Shown: positions 1-6,572, counted from the stretch's first letter. The stretch is 16,038 nucleotides of DNA from Pseudonocardia sp. (GCA_030147065.1 JASLAP010000445.1:1-16038); one strand, 5' to 3'. The notes: generated by a model not told the origin, from the sequence alone. Numbers and translations are program-made.

Positions 1-343
1 CGACGGCGATCGTGGTCACCGGCCCGTCCGGGCCGATCGAACGCCGCAGGACCCCGCGGGCGAGCACCGCGTTGAGCGCGGCGACGGCCCGCGGCGACGC
101 GGGGTCGGCGATGTGCGCGGCGATCGCGTCCCGGGCGGCGAGCAGGGCCTCCCGCACGGCCGGGGTGGCTGGCACCCGGTCGTCGAACCCGTGCCCGCCC
201 AGCCACAGCGACAGTCCGGACCGTTCCGCGAGCAGGTCGTGCCGCCCGCTCGCGTCGATCCACACGGTGTTCAGCAGATCCAGTCCCAACGGCTCGCCGA
301 GCAGCGGTCGGCGGTCCGGTCCGCCGCCGTAGTCGCCGTCCAC
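1..343 (-). CDS. CGNR zinc-finger / ABATE-domain regulator, N-terminal part (cut by left edge)
   Basis: About 114 N-terminal residues are visible and the gene runs off the left end. After a short glycine-rich start, the motif GEPLGLDLLNTVWID followed by GRHDLL and SLWLGGHGF is the signature opening of the ABATE domain. That domain normally precedes a C-terminal CGNR zinc finger in actinobacterial proteins thought to be transcription regulators. The zinc finger itself lies outside the window, so its presence is inferred. I chose the GTG at 343 because an in-frame TAG lies a short way upstream and I found no ATG or GTG in between; no good Shine-Dalgarno sequence is visible. The gene diverges from the VOC gene at 451 across 107 nt full of CTAACC repeats, which suggests it controls itself and that operon. 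Frame and family are clear; regulatory function is inferred. Confidence 0.8.
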   Translation of the reverse strand, partial: MDGDYGGGPDRRPLLGEPLGLDLLNTVWIDASGRHDLLAERSGLSLWLGGHGFDDRVPATPAVREALLAARDAIAAHIADPASPRAVAALNAVLARGVLRRSIGPDGPVTTIAV

Positions 344-349
344 GTCCTG

Positions 350-419
350 GAGTCTAACCGGATCGAAGCCCTTGACAGGCTAGAGGCTAACCTGCATATA
401 GTTTTCACCGGTTAGAGTC
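350..419. promoter_or_regulatory. Operator-like CTAACC repeats between the CGNR regulator and the VOC operon
   Basis: A 12-base inverted repeat with one mismatch flanks the region: GAGTCTAACCGG at 350-361 and CCGGTTAGAGTC at 408-419. A third CTAACC copy lies between them at 387-392, and AGGCTA occurs twice (377-382 and 384-389). One arm lies 6 nt from the regulator start, and the other falls near the predicted start of the VOC transcript. This layout suits one regulator controlling both divergent units. The repeats are seen directly; that the CGNR/ABATE protein binds them is inference. Confidence 0.55.
372..402 (+). promoter_or_regulatory. Putative promoter of the VOC / flavin-protein operon
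   Basis: A consensus -35 box, TTGACA, lies at 372-377 and a good -10 box, TATAGT, at 397-402. The 19-nt spacer is longer than the usual 17 and contains the AGGCTA/CTAACC repeats. A long spacer filled with operator-like sequence suggests a promoter that needs regulation, but no binding data exist. Transcription would start near 408-410, giving a leader of about 40 nt. Confidence 0.5.
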
Positions 420-450
420 GGGCGAGGGTCAGCAGCAGGAGGACAACGGG

Positions 451-936
451 ATGACGAAGACAGCGGCGCCGACCGTGACGCAGGTCGGTCACGTGGGCAT
501 CAACGTGACCGACCTGGACCGGTCGGCGCGGTTCTACGAGCGGGTCCTCGGTCTGCGGGTGGTGGCGCGCAGCGCGGAGGACGCCGCGCCGGAGCGGCGG
601 TGGGCCTTCCTCGGTCGCGACGGGCGACCGGTGGTGACGCTGTGGCAGCAGGCGCGGGAGCGTTTCGCGGTCGACCGGCCGGGGCTGCACCACCTGGCCT
701 TCCAGGTGGAGTCCATGGTCGAGGTCGAGGCCGTGCAGGAGGTGCTGCGCGGCGCGGCGGCGGAGTTCGGTACCGGGTTCGTCTACGACGGCGTGGTCCC
801 GCACGGCGAGGGCGTCGGGTCGGGCGGGGTGTTCTTCACCGACCCGGACGGCACCCGGCTGGAGGTGTACGCCCCCAGCGGCGCCGAGGATGCGACCGCG
901 CCCACCGGTGCCGCGCCGACCTGCGGCTTCTTCTGA
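451..936 (+). CDS. VOC-family (glyoxalase/dioxygenase-fold) protein
   Basis: A 161-residue single-chain VOC protein with paired beta-alpha-beta-beta-beta modules. Module 1 starts with GHVGINVTDLDRSARFYE (about 13-30). Module 2 runs from HHLAFQV (80-86) to FFTDPDGTRLEVY (128-140). H14, H81 and E138 occupy the usual positions of the metal-binding His/His/Glu triad, so a metal-dependent lyase, isomerase, dioxygenase or resistance role is possible; the substrate cannot be read from sequence. The C-terminus extends past the fold into a Pro/Ala linker ending in CGFF. AGGAGG at 437-442, 8 nt before the ATG, supports the start. The gene is 36 nt upstream of the flavin-protein gene on the same strand and probably shares its mRNA. 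The adjacent CGNR/ABATE regulator suggests inducible expression. Confidence 0.88.
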   Translation: MTKTAAPTVTQVGHVGINVTDLDRSARFYERVLGLRVVARSAEDAAPERRWAFLGRDGRPVVTLWQQARERFAVDRPGLHHLAFQVESMVEVEAVQEVLRGAAAEFGTGFVYDGVVPHGEGVGSGGVFFTDPDGTRLEVYAPSGAEDATAPTGAAPTCGFF

Positions 937-972
937 CCAACCGCCGCACCACGACCACCGGACGGAGAGACC

Positions 973-1911
973 ATGAGCGCGGCCCAGCAATACCACGCGG
1001 GGGAGCTCGCGGCCCAGGCGCTGGCCGGGCTGGCGCGGCCGGCGCAGGCCGCCGGCCGCGCCATCCGCGGGGAGGTCCCGGACAGGGCGAAGGCGTTCCT
1101 GGCCGAGCAGACGATGCTCGTCGTCGGCGCCGCCGACGCCGCGGATCGGATGTGGGCGACCGTGCTGACCGGGCCACCGGGGTTCGTCCGCGACCTCGAC
1201 GACCGCACCGTCGAGGTCGCGGCCCGGCCCGCGCCGGTCGATCCGCTGGCCGCCGCGCTGGCCCGCCCCACGCGGGTCGGCACGCTCGCGATCGAGCCGG
1301 CCACCCGACGGCGGATGCGGCTCAACGGCCGCGCCGAGCCCATCACGTCCGGGCTGCGGATCGCCGTCGACCAGGTCTACGCCAACTGCCCGAAGTACAT
1401 CCAGCAGCGGCTTCCGCTCTCCCGACCCGCGGCGGGGCCGGACGTCGCCGGACCCGCGGTCGAGGTGGCGCCCGAGCTGACCGCCGAGCACCAGCAGCTG
1501 GTCACCGCCGCGGACACCTTCTTCGTCGCCACCCGCTCCGGCGACGGCGACGCGGACGCCTCGCACCGCGGCGGGAGTCCCGGCTTCGTCCGCGTGCTGG
1601 GCCCGGCCCGGCTGCGCTGGCCCGACTACTCGGGCAACGCGATGCTCATGACCCTGGGCAACCTGCACCAGCACCCGGCCGCCGGGCTGCTCGTCCCGGA
1701 CTGGGACACCGGTGCTGCGCTGCAGATCACCGGCACCGCCAGCATCGAGTGGGACCCCGAGGCGGCGGCCGCCGAGTTCCCCGGCGCGCACCGGGTCGTC
1801 GACTTCCGGATCACCGAGGTCGTCCGGACACCGAACGCGCTACCGACGGCCTGGACGGCGGGCGAGCAGTCGCGGTTCAACCCGCCAGCACCCGCGCCGG
1901 CGAGCCTCTAA
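973..1911 (+). CDS. Pyridoxamine 5'-phosphate oxidase-like flavin split-barrel protein (two-domain, ~312 aa)
   Basis: A 312-residue protein of the flavin-binding split-barrel (PNPOx-like) superfamily in its long actinobacterial form. The N-terminus begins with YHAGELAAQALAG. The first barrel contains MWATVLTGPPGFV (about 57-69), a later RMRLNGRAEP and NCPKYIQ from residue 138. The second half starts near TFFVATRSGDG (about 183) and includes GFVRVLGPARLRWPDYSGN and LLVPDWDTGAALQITG. The expected cofactor is FMN or a related flavin, and the likely role is reduction or oxidation of a small molecule; the substrate is unknown. No fused ferredoxin or ferredoxin-reductase domain is present, so electrons must come from elsewhere. 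GGAG lies about 5 nt before the ATG. Placement 36 nt after the VOC gene suggests the two act together. Confidence 0.85.
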   Translation: MSAAQQYHAGELAAQALAGLARPAQAAGRAIRGEVPDRAKAFLAEQTMLVVGAADAADRMWATVLTGPPGFVRDLDDRTVEVAARPAPVDPLAAALARPTRVGTLAIEPATRRRMRLNGRAEPITSGLRIAVDQVYANCPKYIQQRLPLSRPAAGPDVAGPAVEVAPELTAEHQQLVTAADTFFVATRSGDGDADASHRGGSPGFVRVLGPARLRWPDYSGNAMLMTLGNLHQHPAAGLLVPDWDTGAALQITGTASIEWDPEAAAAEFPGAHRVVDFRITEVVRTPNALPTAWTAGEQSRFNPPAPAPASL

Positions 1912-2646
1912 TCTCCCGCGCCGTGGATCGGCACGGACCCGGTGGTGCTCATCGCGGGCTCGCCGAAGTGGTCGTCGCTGCCTGTCCCGGGGGCGGGGCG
2001 GACACCCGGAGGGGACGCCGGCTGCGGTGAACGTGGCGTGAGCTCGCGGACGGGGCGCTACCGCCACCGGCGGACCGCGTCTTGACACCGGGGGTGATGC
2101 TCCGGCACCGTCGCTGACGTCCGTGCAGCGGACAAATGTCCATTGTCACCCTGCTGCGCTGCCGGAAGGATCGCGGACATGACCACGAGCGCGGCGCGCA
2201 TCGACGAACGCCGCGCCGTCCCGTGCGCCTGCCCTCGATCACAGCCCGCACGCCGACGGCACCGTCCGAACGCCCGGATCGGGGACCGGGCCGCACGGCG
2301 AACCCGGCCGGGACCGGCACGCCGCCCCGAGGACCGGAGCACCTACCCGCCGTGCCGATCCCGGTGCAGCGGTCGAATGCGCTGAACGGCAGGAGCGCCA
2401 GGGATCCGGCGGCGTTGATCGACTCCTCGAAGCGGGGGATGCCAACGGCGACGTGGTGGCGGTCGGGTCGATGACCTGGAGCCGCGCGGAATCGGTTGCT
2501 GGTCGTCGCGGAGACGTCGAGTCCGTCGGCTTCGTACGCGTCGATCACAGCGGCGAGCGCATCCGGGAGGTGCGGTCCGAAGCGCTGCGGCCGTTGGCAG
2601 ACACCCGTCCTGGGCTCGACGTGGAGCTGCTCGCCGATCTCGTCGA
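1912..2646. other. Gene-poor stretch with palindromes and decayed frames
   Basis: About 735 nt without a gene I can name. It holds a TTGACA at 2082-2087 with no convincing -10 partner, nested dyads at 2130-2147, and an AAGGA ribosome-site-like sequence before an ATG at 2179. The plus-strand frame from that ATG is 68 codons, rich in Arg and Pro, and ends at 2385 without a recognisable domain. A minus-strand frame enters from 2650. Another minus-strand frame encodes EPAMSTTGSVPIHG and ends in TAG just beyond the flavin-protein gene, which could be the tail of a lost gene. I read the area as partly decayed DNA. Confidence 0.5.
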
Positions 2647-2650
2647 TCAA
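1949..2650 (-). other. Uncertain reading frame downstream of the GNAT gene
   Basis: A minus-strand frame begins with TTG at 2650, overlapping the GNAT stop codon, so it could be translationally coupled. Roughly the first 110 codons look coding: third positions are mostly G or C and the protein is ordinary in composition (MIDEIGEQLHVEPRT, then DALAAVIDAYEADGLDV). From about 2320 downward the translation turns Arg/Pro/Gly-rich and looks non-coding. I do not recognise a family. It may be a short unknown gene whose end has decayed, or chance. Confidence 0.22.
2130..2147. promoter_or_regulatory. Nested dyad, possible repressor site
   Basis: GGACAAATGTCC (2130-2141) has 5-bp perfect arms around AA. 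It overlaps a second dyad, GACAA at 2131-2135 with TTGTC at 2143-2147. The AT-rich core stands out from the GC-rich surroundings and resembles sites bound by TetR-type repressors. It lies upstream of a ribosome-site-like AAGGA and the ATG at 2179, but no intact gene follows, so it may be an orphaned regulatory region. Confidence 0.35.
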
Positions 2651-3120
2651 TCACGTGCGGGTAGCGGCACGACCATGGCGACTCCGAGCGGCCCACGACC
2701 CTTCCCCGCGACCACGAAGCCGGCGCGGCTGTAGAGGCGGGCGGCGGGGTTGTGGAGATGGACGTTGAGGGCCAGCTGGTCGTAGCCGTGTTCGGCGGCG
2801 CGGGCGGTGAGCGCGTCGAGCAGGCGACGACCGACGCCGCGACCGCGGTCGGCGGGCGCCACCGCCACGACGAGTTCGGGGACCGGCGCACCGTCGGGTG
2901 TCACGAGCAGCCAGGGTTCTCGGAAGTGCCACCAGGCCGCACCGACCGGACGGCCGTCGTGGCCGAGCGCCAGCACGCTCGCATCCGGTGTCGGGGGAAG
3001 ACCCCGCAACAGCGCGGGATCATCGACCGGGGGCAGCGGGCGGCCCTCGACCGCCGAGGCGAGTCGGGCCATCTCGAGGATGAACGCCGCATCGGACGGC
3101 TCGCCCGTTCGGACCGGCAC
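2647..3120 (-). CDS. GNAT-family N-acetyltransferase
   Basis: A 157-residue acetyltransferase of the GNAT fold, predicted to move an acetyl group from acetyl-CoA to an amine on a small molecule or protein; the acceptor is unknown. The acetyl-CoA pyrophosphate-binding motif appears as VAPADRGRGVGRRLLDAL (about 87-104, core R92-G97). The C-terminal signature NPAARLYSRAGF (124-135) is typical. Length is normal for a single domain. The start is a GTG with no Shine-Dalgarno sequence, but a TACCGT -10 box lies exactly 7 nt before it, so a leaderless transcript is likely. It diverges from the small membrane-protein gene at 3263, which has the same kind of promoter. Confidence 0.9.
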   Translation of the reverse strand: MPVRTGEPSDAAFILEMARLASAVEGRPLPPVDDPALLRGLPPTPDASVLALGHDGRPVGAAWWHFREPWLLVTPDGAPVPELVVAVAPADRGRGVGRRLLDALTARAAEHGYDQLALNVHLHNPAARLYSRAGFVVAGKGRGPLGVAMVVPLPARD

Positions 3121-3127
3121 GTCGAGG

Positions 3128-3133
3128 ACGGTA
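3128..3133 (-). promoter_or_regulatory. -10 box of a leaderless promoter for the GNAT gene
   Basis: Read on the minus strand this is TACCGT, matching the actinobacterial TANNNT -10 pattern. It sits 7 nt before the GTG at 3120, so transcription would start at or next to the start codon. No clear -35 box is visible. Confidence 0.5.
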
Positions 3134-3249
3134 CAACCGGGTCCTGCCGACGTGCAGTGGACGTGAGCGTGCCGCGTCGTGGTCGCCAGTGCCGCCGCGC
3201 GCCGTCCGGAACGGACTGATCAGGTGGCGGAGGCGGGCCGGGGGACCGC

Positions 3250-3255
3250 TACCGT
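3250..3255 (+). promoter_or_regulatory. -10 box of a leaderless promoter for the small membrane-protein gene
   Basis: TACCGT lies 7 nt before the ATG at 3263, the same arrangement as the divergent GNAT gene. There is no Shine-Dalgarno sequence. This box helps choose the ATG over any upstream start. Confidence 0.5.
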
Positions 3256-3262
3256 GCAGCGC

Positions 3263-3667
3263 ATGACGCACCGATCGGCGCTCGTGGCGGTCGCCTCGGC
3301 CCAACTGGCCGCCCAGCTGGGCGGACACGTCGTCGCCCTGCGACGGCGTCGGCACTTCGACGTCCCCTTCATGACGGGCGATCCCGAGCACCTCGTCCGG
3401 GACTGGCTCTGGTTCGGCACGGCCTACAGCGCGCCGCCCTACCTGCTCGGGCCGCAGCTCTGGGCGGTCAGCCGGCTGCTGCGCGGACCCGACGACCGGG
3501 CGCGCCGGGTGCTGCGGTGGATCGGCACCGGTCTGACGCTGGGCTACCTCAGCGAGCGGGACGTCCGGGTCCGGGTGCGCCCGGGCGGCTTCGACCCGGC
3601 CGAGACACCGATCGCCGTGATCGGCTGGGGTTGCGCGGTGGCGATGGCCGTCCTCGCCCGCCGCTGA
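3263..3667 (+). CDS. Small predicted membrane protein of unknown function
   Basis: A 134-residue protein I cannot assign to a family. It has an N-terminal hydrophobic stretch (SALVAVASAQLAAQLGG, about 4-20), a second around FGTAYSAPPYLLGPQLWAV, a weaker one near WIGTGLTLGYL and a C-terminal one (TPIAVIGWGCAVAMAVLA), separated by Arg-rich loops. A multi-pass inner-membrane location is therefore likely. The ATG at 3263 is supported by the TACCGT box 7 nt upstream. Its stop is only 5 nt before the GTG of the FAD oxidoreductase, so the two are probably co-transcribed and perhaps coupled in translation. That hints at a shared process but does not reveal it. Confidence 0.65.
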   Translation: MTHRSALVAVASAQLAAQLGGHVVALRRRRHFDVPFMTGDPEHLVRDWLWFGTAYSAPPYLLGPQLWAVSRLLRGPDDRARRVLRWIGTGLTLGYLSERDVRVRVRPGGFDPAETPIAVIGWGCAVAMAVLARR

Positions 3668-3672
3668 CCGCT

Positions 3673-4848
3673 GTGTCCGCTGCCCGCGCTGCCCGCGTGC
3701 TGCCCCGTCGGGCTGAGGTCGTCGTCGTGGGTGGCGGCGCGATCGGCACCAGCATCGCCTTCCACCTCGCCGAGGCCGGCGTCACCGACGTCGTCCTGCT
3801 AGAACGCGACGAGCTGGGCCACGGTTCCACCGGCAAGGCGGCGGGCGGCGTGCGTGCCCAGTTCTCCGACCGGATCAACATCGAGCTGGGCGCGCGCAGC
3901 CTGGAGGCCTTCGCCCGGTTCGGCGAGCGACCCGGCCAGGAGATCGACCTGCACCGCGTCGGGTACCTGTTCCTGCTGTCCTCGCCGCACGACGTCGCCT
4001 CCTTCGAGGCGGACGTCGCGCTGCAGAACGAGCTCGGCGTGGGCAGTCGCATGATCGAGGTCGCCGAGGCGGTCGCGTTGTCCCCGCTGATCGCGCCGGA
4101 CGGGCTGCTGGCTGCGGCCTTCTCGCCCGACGACGGCCACTGCACGCCGGAGTCGGTCGTGCTCGGTTACGCCGTTGCTGCCCGCCGGCACGGCGCCACG
4201 CTGCTCACCGGGGTGGAGGTGACCGGCATCGAGGTCGACGCCGGCGAGGCCCGGACCGTGCACACCGACCGCGGCCCGATCACCGCGGGGACGGTGGTCA
4301 TCGCGGCCGGGGCGTGGTCGCGGGCGATCGGTGAGATGGTCGGCACTGCGCTGCCCGTCACCCCCGTGCGCAGGCAGATCCTGTTCACCGAGGCGATGGC
4401 GGACCTGCCGCCGGTGGTGCCGTTCACCATCGACTTCGCCACCACCTACTACTTCCACCGGGAGGGCCGGGGCTTGTTGCTGGGCATGTCGGACCCGGAC
4501 CAGGAGCCCGGCTTCGACCAGTCGTACTCCGAGCAGTGGCTGCCGCGCCTGGGCGCGGCGATCGGTGTCCGCACGCCCGGCCTGCTCGACGTCGGGTTGG
4601 CCGACGGCTGGGCCGGCCTCTACGAGGTCACCCCCGACCACAACGCCCTGATCGGCCGGTCCTCCACCACCCCGAACGTCCTCTACGCCACCGGCTTCTC
4701 CGGCCACGGCTTCCTCCAGGCCCCCGCGGTCGGCGAGGTGGTGCGCGACCTCCACCTCGACCGGACCCCGTTCGTCGACACCACCCCGCTGTCCGCGGAC
4801 CGCTTCGACGGTGGGACGGGTGGGCGGCCCGAGTCGCACATCGTGTGA
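3673..4848 (+). CDS. FAD-dependent oxidoreductase, DAO / sarcosine oxidase beta-like
   Basis: A 391-residue flavoenzyme of the D-amino-acid-oxidase (DAO) superfamily, closest in style to sarcosine oxidase beta-type proteins that oxidise secondary or primary amines. The N-terminal dinucleotide fold shows VVVVGGGAIGTSIAFHLAEAG (core 20-25), with E44 at the end of the second strand to bind the FAD ribose. HGSTGKAAGGVRAQFSD (about 50-66) is a characteristic follow-on motif. The C-terminal FAD signature reads YEVTPDHNALIG, then YATGFSGHGFLQAPAVG. Length is normal. I chose GTG 3673, 5 nt after the previous stop; a second in-frame GTG eight codons later is also possible. No other sarcosine oxidase subunit is nearby, so a single-subunit enzyme is likely. 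Substrate unknown. Confidence 0.88.
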   Translation: MSAARAARVLPRRAEVVVVGGGAIGTSIAFHLAEAGVTDVVLLERDELGHGSTGKAAGGVRAQFSDRINIELGARSLEAFARFGERPGQEIDLHRVGYLFLLSSPHDVASFEADVALQNELGVGSRMIEVAEAVALSPLIAPDGLLAAAFSPDDGHCTPESVVLGYAVAARRHGATLLTGVEVTGIEVDAGEARTVHTDRGPITAGTVVIAAGAWSRAIGEMVGTALPVTPVRRQILFTEAMADLPPVVPFTIDFATTYYFHREGRGLLLGMSDPDQEPGFDQSYSEQWLPRLGAAIGVRTPGLLDVGLADGWAGLYEVTPDHNALIGRSSTTPNVLYATGFSGHGFLQAPAVGEVVRDLHLDRTPFVDTTPLSADRFDGGTGGRPESHIV

Positions 4849-4874
4849 CCCGGAGGAGCGCCTCCCCGAACCGG

Positions 4875-5033
4875 TGGTCCACGGGCAGCCGCTCGTCGGG
4901 CGGGTGTCGACCGGGTTCACCCCGGCGGCGCGCGCCCGGACGAGCACGGTGTCCGGACCGACCGGGGGGTCGGGCAGTTCCGTCACGGTGAGCACGCCCT
5001 GCCGCCGTACTGCTGCATCGCCATCGCCTTCAC
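4875..5033 (-). pseudogene. Quinone oxidoreductase / zinc-binding dehydrogenase fossil (frameshifted, truncated)
   Basis: Only the first 45 or so codons of a GroES-like NADPH:quinone oxidoreductase remain. From GTG 5033 the frame gives VKAMAMQQYGG, the usual start of this family. It then loses one base: the original frame hits TGA at once, while the next frame carries on as VLTVTELPDPPVGPDTVL and VRARAAGVNPVDTR, a standard N-terminal segment. After about 4880 similarity stops, and the Rossmann and catalytic domains are absent. The 12-mer GTGAGCACGCCC at the frameshift recurs 65 bp away. The remnant is wedged between the convergent FAD oxidoreductase and the MmcQ-like gene. I am confident in the family from the motif; the exact 3' limit is approximate. 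Confidence 0.7.
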
Positions 5034-5064
5034 CTCCCCGGCGTACCCCGCCGTGAGCACGCCC
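4988..5064. repeat. 12-bp direct repeat flanking the start of the pseudogene
   Basis: GTGAGCACGCCC occurs at 4988-4999 and again at 5053-5064. The inner copy coincides with the frameshift in the quinone-oxidoreductase remnant. It may be a trace of slipped replication or short-repeat recombination, or chance. Confidence 0.45.
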
Positions 5065-5087
5065 GGTTCGCGGCCGGACGCCGGCGG

Positions 5088-5495
5088 CTAGGGCCCCCGC
5101 TCGGCGAGCCAGGCCTGCGCTCGGCGCCGGGAGGCCCTGGAGAGCCAGGCGTCCTGCACGAGCTCGGCGAGTTCGTCCCGGTCCAGCTCGTGGAGCCGGC
5201 CGGCCTGCACCAGGACCGAGGGGTGGCCGTCGAAGTGCGGGGTGGTGAAGAAGGGCGAGGTGGGGTCGCCCACCAGCGCGGCTTTGTCCTCCTCGCCCGG
5301 CACCCAGAGCACGATCACGTCGGTCAGCTTCTCCCCGGTCCGCGGGTCCCGGGCGTCCGGGCGTGGGGTGCGGAAGAAGACGAACGACTTGCCGCCCACC
5401 TGGTAGACGGGGTTGCCCGCGGACCCGTGCACGACGGTGACGTGCGGCATCGAGGCGGCGAGGGCGTGCACGTCCTCGACCCGGGCGGCGACCAC
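5088..5495 (-). CDS. MmcQ/YjbR-family protein
   Basis: A 135-residue protein of the MmcQ/YjbR family, a small fold often annotated as DNA-binding by structural resemblance but without an agreed function. Family features are VEDVHALAASMPHV near the N-terminus, the strand GGKSFVFFRTPRP, TDVIVLWVPGEEDKAAL and the late PHFDGHPSVLVQAGRLHELDRDEL, followed by a helix with WLSRASRRRAQAWL. Length is typical. The GTG start lacks a Shine-Dalgarno sequence but has TAGGCT 7 nt upstream, suggesting leaderless expression. It is the last gene of its strand before the quinone-oxidoreductase fossil and appears to be transcribed alone. Confidence 0.85.
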   Translation of the reverse strand: MVAARVEDVHALAASMPHVTVVHGSAGNPVYQVGGKSFVFFRTPRPDARDPRTGEKLTDVIVLWVPGEEDKAALVGDPTSPFFTTPHFDGHPSVLVQAGRLHELDRDELAELVQDAWLSRASRRRAQAWLAERGP

Positions 5496-5502
5496 GTCGG
5501 GC

Positions 5503-5508
5503 AGCCTA
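5503..5508 (-). promoter_or_regulatory. -10 box of a leaderless promoter for the MmcQ/YjbR gene
   Basis: On the minus strand this reads TAGGCT (TANNNT pattern), exactly 7 nt before the GTG at 5495. No clear -35 box. Confidence 0.45.
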
Positions 5509-5651
5509 CGGCCGGTGCCGCCGCCGGGCGGGTGGTGCAGGTGGTCGATTTCGCCGCGGACTCCCCGATCCCCGGCCGGACCGGCGGCGCGGGTCCTGGA
5601 GATTCCGCACGTGGAGCTACTGCGGCGCGACCTGGACAGCGTCTACGACCC

Positions 5652-6572
5652 TCATGACGCCCGCGCCCGGAACCACGCCACGGTCGCCGCGGCGGCCTCG
5701 TCCAGCGGGGTGGTCGTGAACGGACCGACCTCGTTGCGGAACCGCCGGTCGTCCACCACGAAGGGCTCGGTGAACTGGTAGCGGGTGTCCAGCAGCTCGC
5801 GGAGCATCGGGTGGCCCAGGGCGAGCACCCGGTGCAGCGGGCCGGGCAGGGCGGAGACCCGTGCCCGGTCGTGCCCGGCGGCGCGGGCGAACGCGTCGGC
5901 CAGCTCCTGCTGGCTGCACGGCGGCCCGACGGGCAGGTGGTAGGCGCGCCCGGCCGGGGCGTCGACGAGCATGGCCAGGGCGCGGCCGACGTCGGGCAGG
6001 TAGCTCCAGCTGTGCGGAACGTCCGGGCGACCGGTCACGCGCACCGTCTTGCCGTTGATGGCCGCCGGCACCATCGTGTCCCCGGCGACGGTGCCGGCGC
6101 CGCGAGGACCGAAGTAGTCGCTCGCCCGCCCGATCACCACCTCGAGGTGGCCGGCGGCGTGCCGGCGCAGCAGGTCGTCGGCCATCGCGACGCGCACGCG
6201 GCCCTTCGCATCGGTGGCGGCGCCCGGGAGGTCCTCGGTGAGGGGACCGGTGACCGGGCCGTAGCCGTAGAGGTTGTCGGCGAACACCAGCCTGCGGCCC
6301 GCCGCGGCGTCGGCGATCGCGGCGGTGAGCGGGGGGAACTCCCGGGTCCAGCGGGTGTAGGCGGGCTGGGCGGCGTGCACCACGACGTCGGCCCCGGCGA
6401 CGGCGGCGCGCAGCGCGGCCGGGTCGCGCAGGTCGGCCACGCGGGCCTCGGCACCGTCGGGCAGCGCGACCGGTGTCCGGGTGACGGCCCGGACCGGCCG
6501 TCCCGTCGCGAGCAGCGCCTCGACGACGTGCGACCCGATGCCGCCCGCCGCCCCGAGCACGACGGCGGTCAT
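5652..6572 (-). CDS. NAD(P)-dependent epimerase/dehydratase-like (extended SDR) protein
   Basis: A 306-residue extended short-chain dehydrogenase/reductase. The N-terminus has the cofactor motif VVLGAAGGIGSHVVEALL (G7, G10, G13). It is followed by VRAVTRTP, where basic residues suggest NADP(H), then VADLRDPAALRAAVAGADVVVHAAQP. The active-site region differs from the classic YxxxK: LVFADNLYGYGPVTGPLTED is followed by DAKGRVRVAMADDLL. Further family motifs are VVIGRASDYFGPRG and SWSYLPDVGRALAMLVD. It probably reduces or epimerises a small metabolite; the substrate is not predictable. Its ATG overlaps the stop of the upstream membrane-protein gene by four bases (ATGA), which indicates translational coupling. 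The pair is very likely under the TetR regulator at 7020. Confidence 0.85.
   Translation of the reverse strand: MTAVVLGAAGGIGSHVVEALLATGRPVRAVTRTPVALPDGAEARVADLRDPAALRAAVAGADVVVHAAQPAYTRWTREFPPLTAAIADAAAGRRLVFADNLYGYGPVTGPLTEDLPGAATDAKGRVRVAMADDLLRRHAAGHLEVVIGRASDYFGPRGAGTVAGDTMVPAAINGKTVRVTGRPDVPHSWSYLPDVGRALAMLVDAPAGRAYHLPVGPPCSQQELADAFARAAGHDRARVSALPGPLHRVLALGHPMLRELLDTRYQFTEPFVVDDRRFRNEVGPFTTTPLDEAAAATVAWFRARAS

Noticed and set aside
412..1791. A 459-codon minus-strand open frame opposite the VOC and flavin-protein genes
   Set aside because: It is antisense to two well-supported genes; in such GC-rich DNA opposite frames stay open. Its translation is Arg/Gly/Pro/Val-rich with no domain.
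600..2030. A 476-codon plus-strand frame across the same genes
   Set aside because: Out of frame with the real genes, extreme Arg/Gly/Ala content and no recognisable motif.
2082..2112. Possible MerR-type promoter with TTGACA and a CCGG-flanked dyad
   Set aside because: No -10 box at a suitable distance, the dyad is poor, and no MerR gene or intact downstream gene is present.
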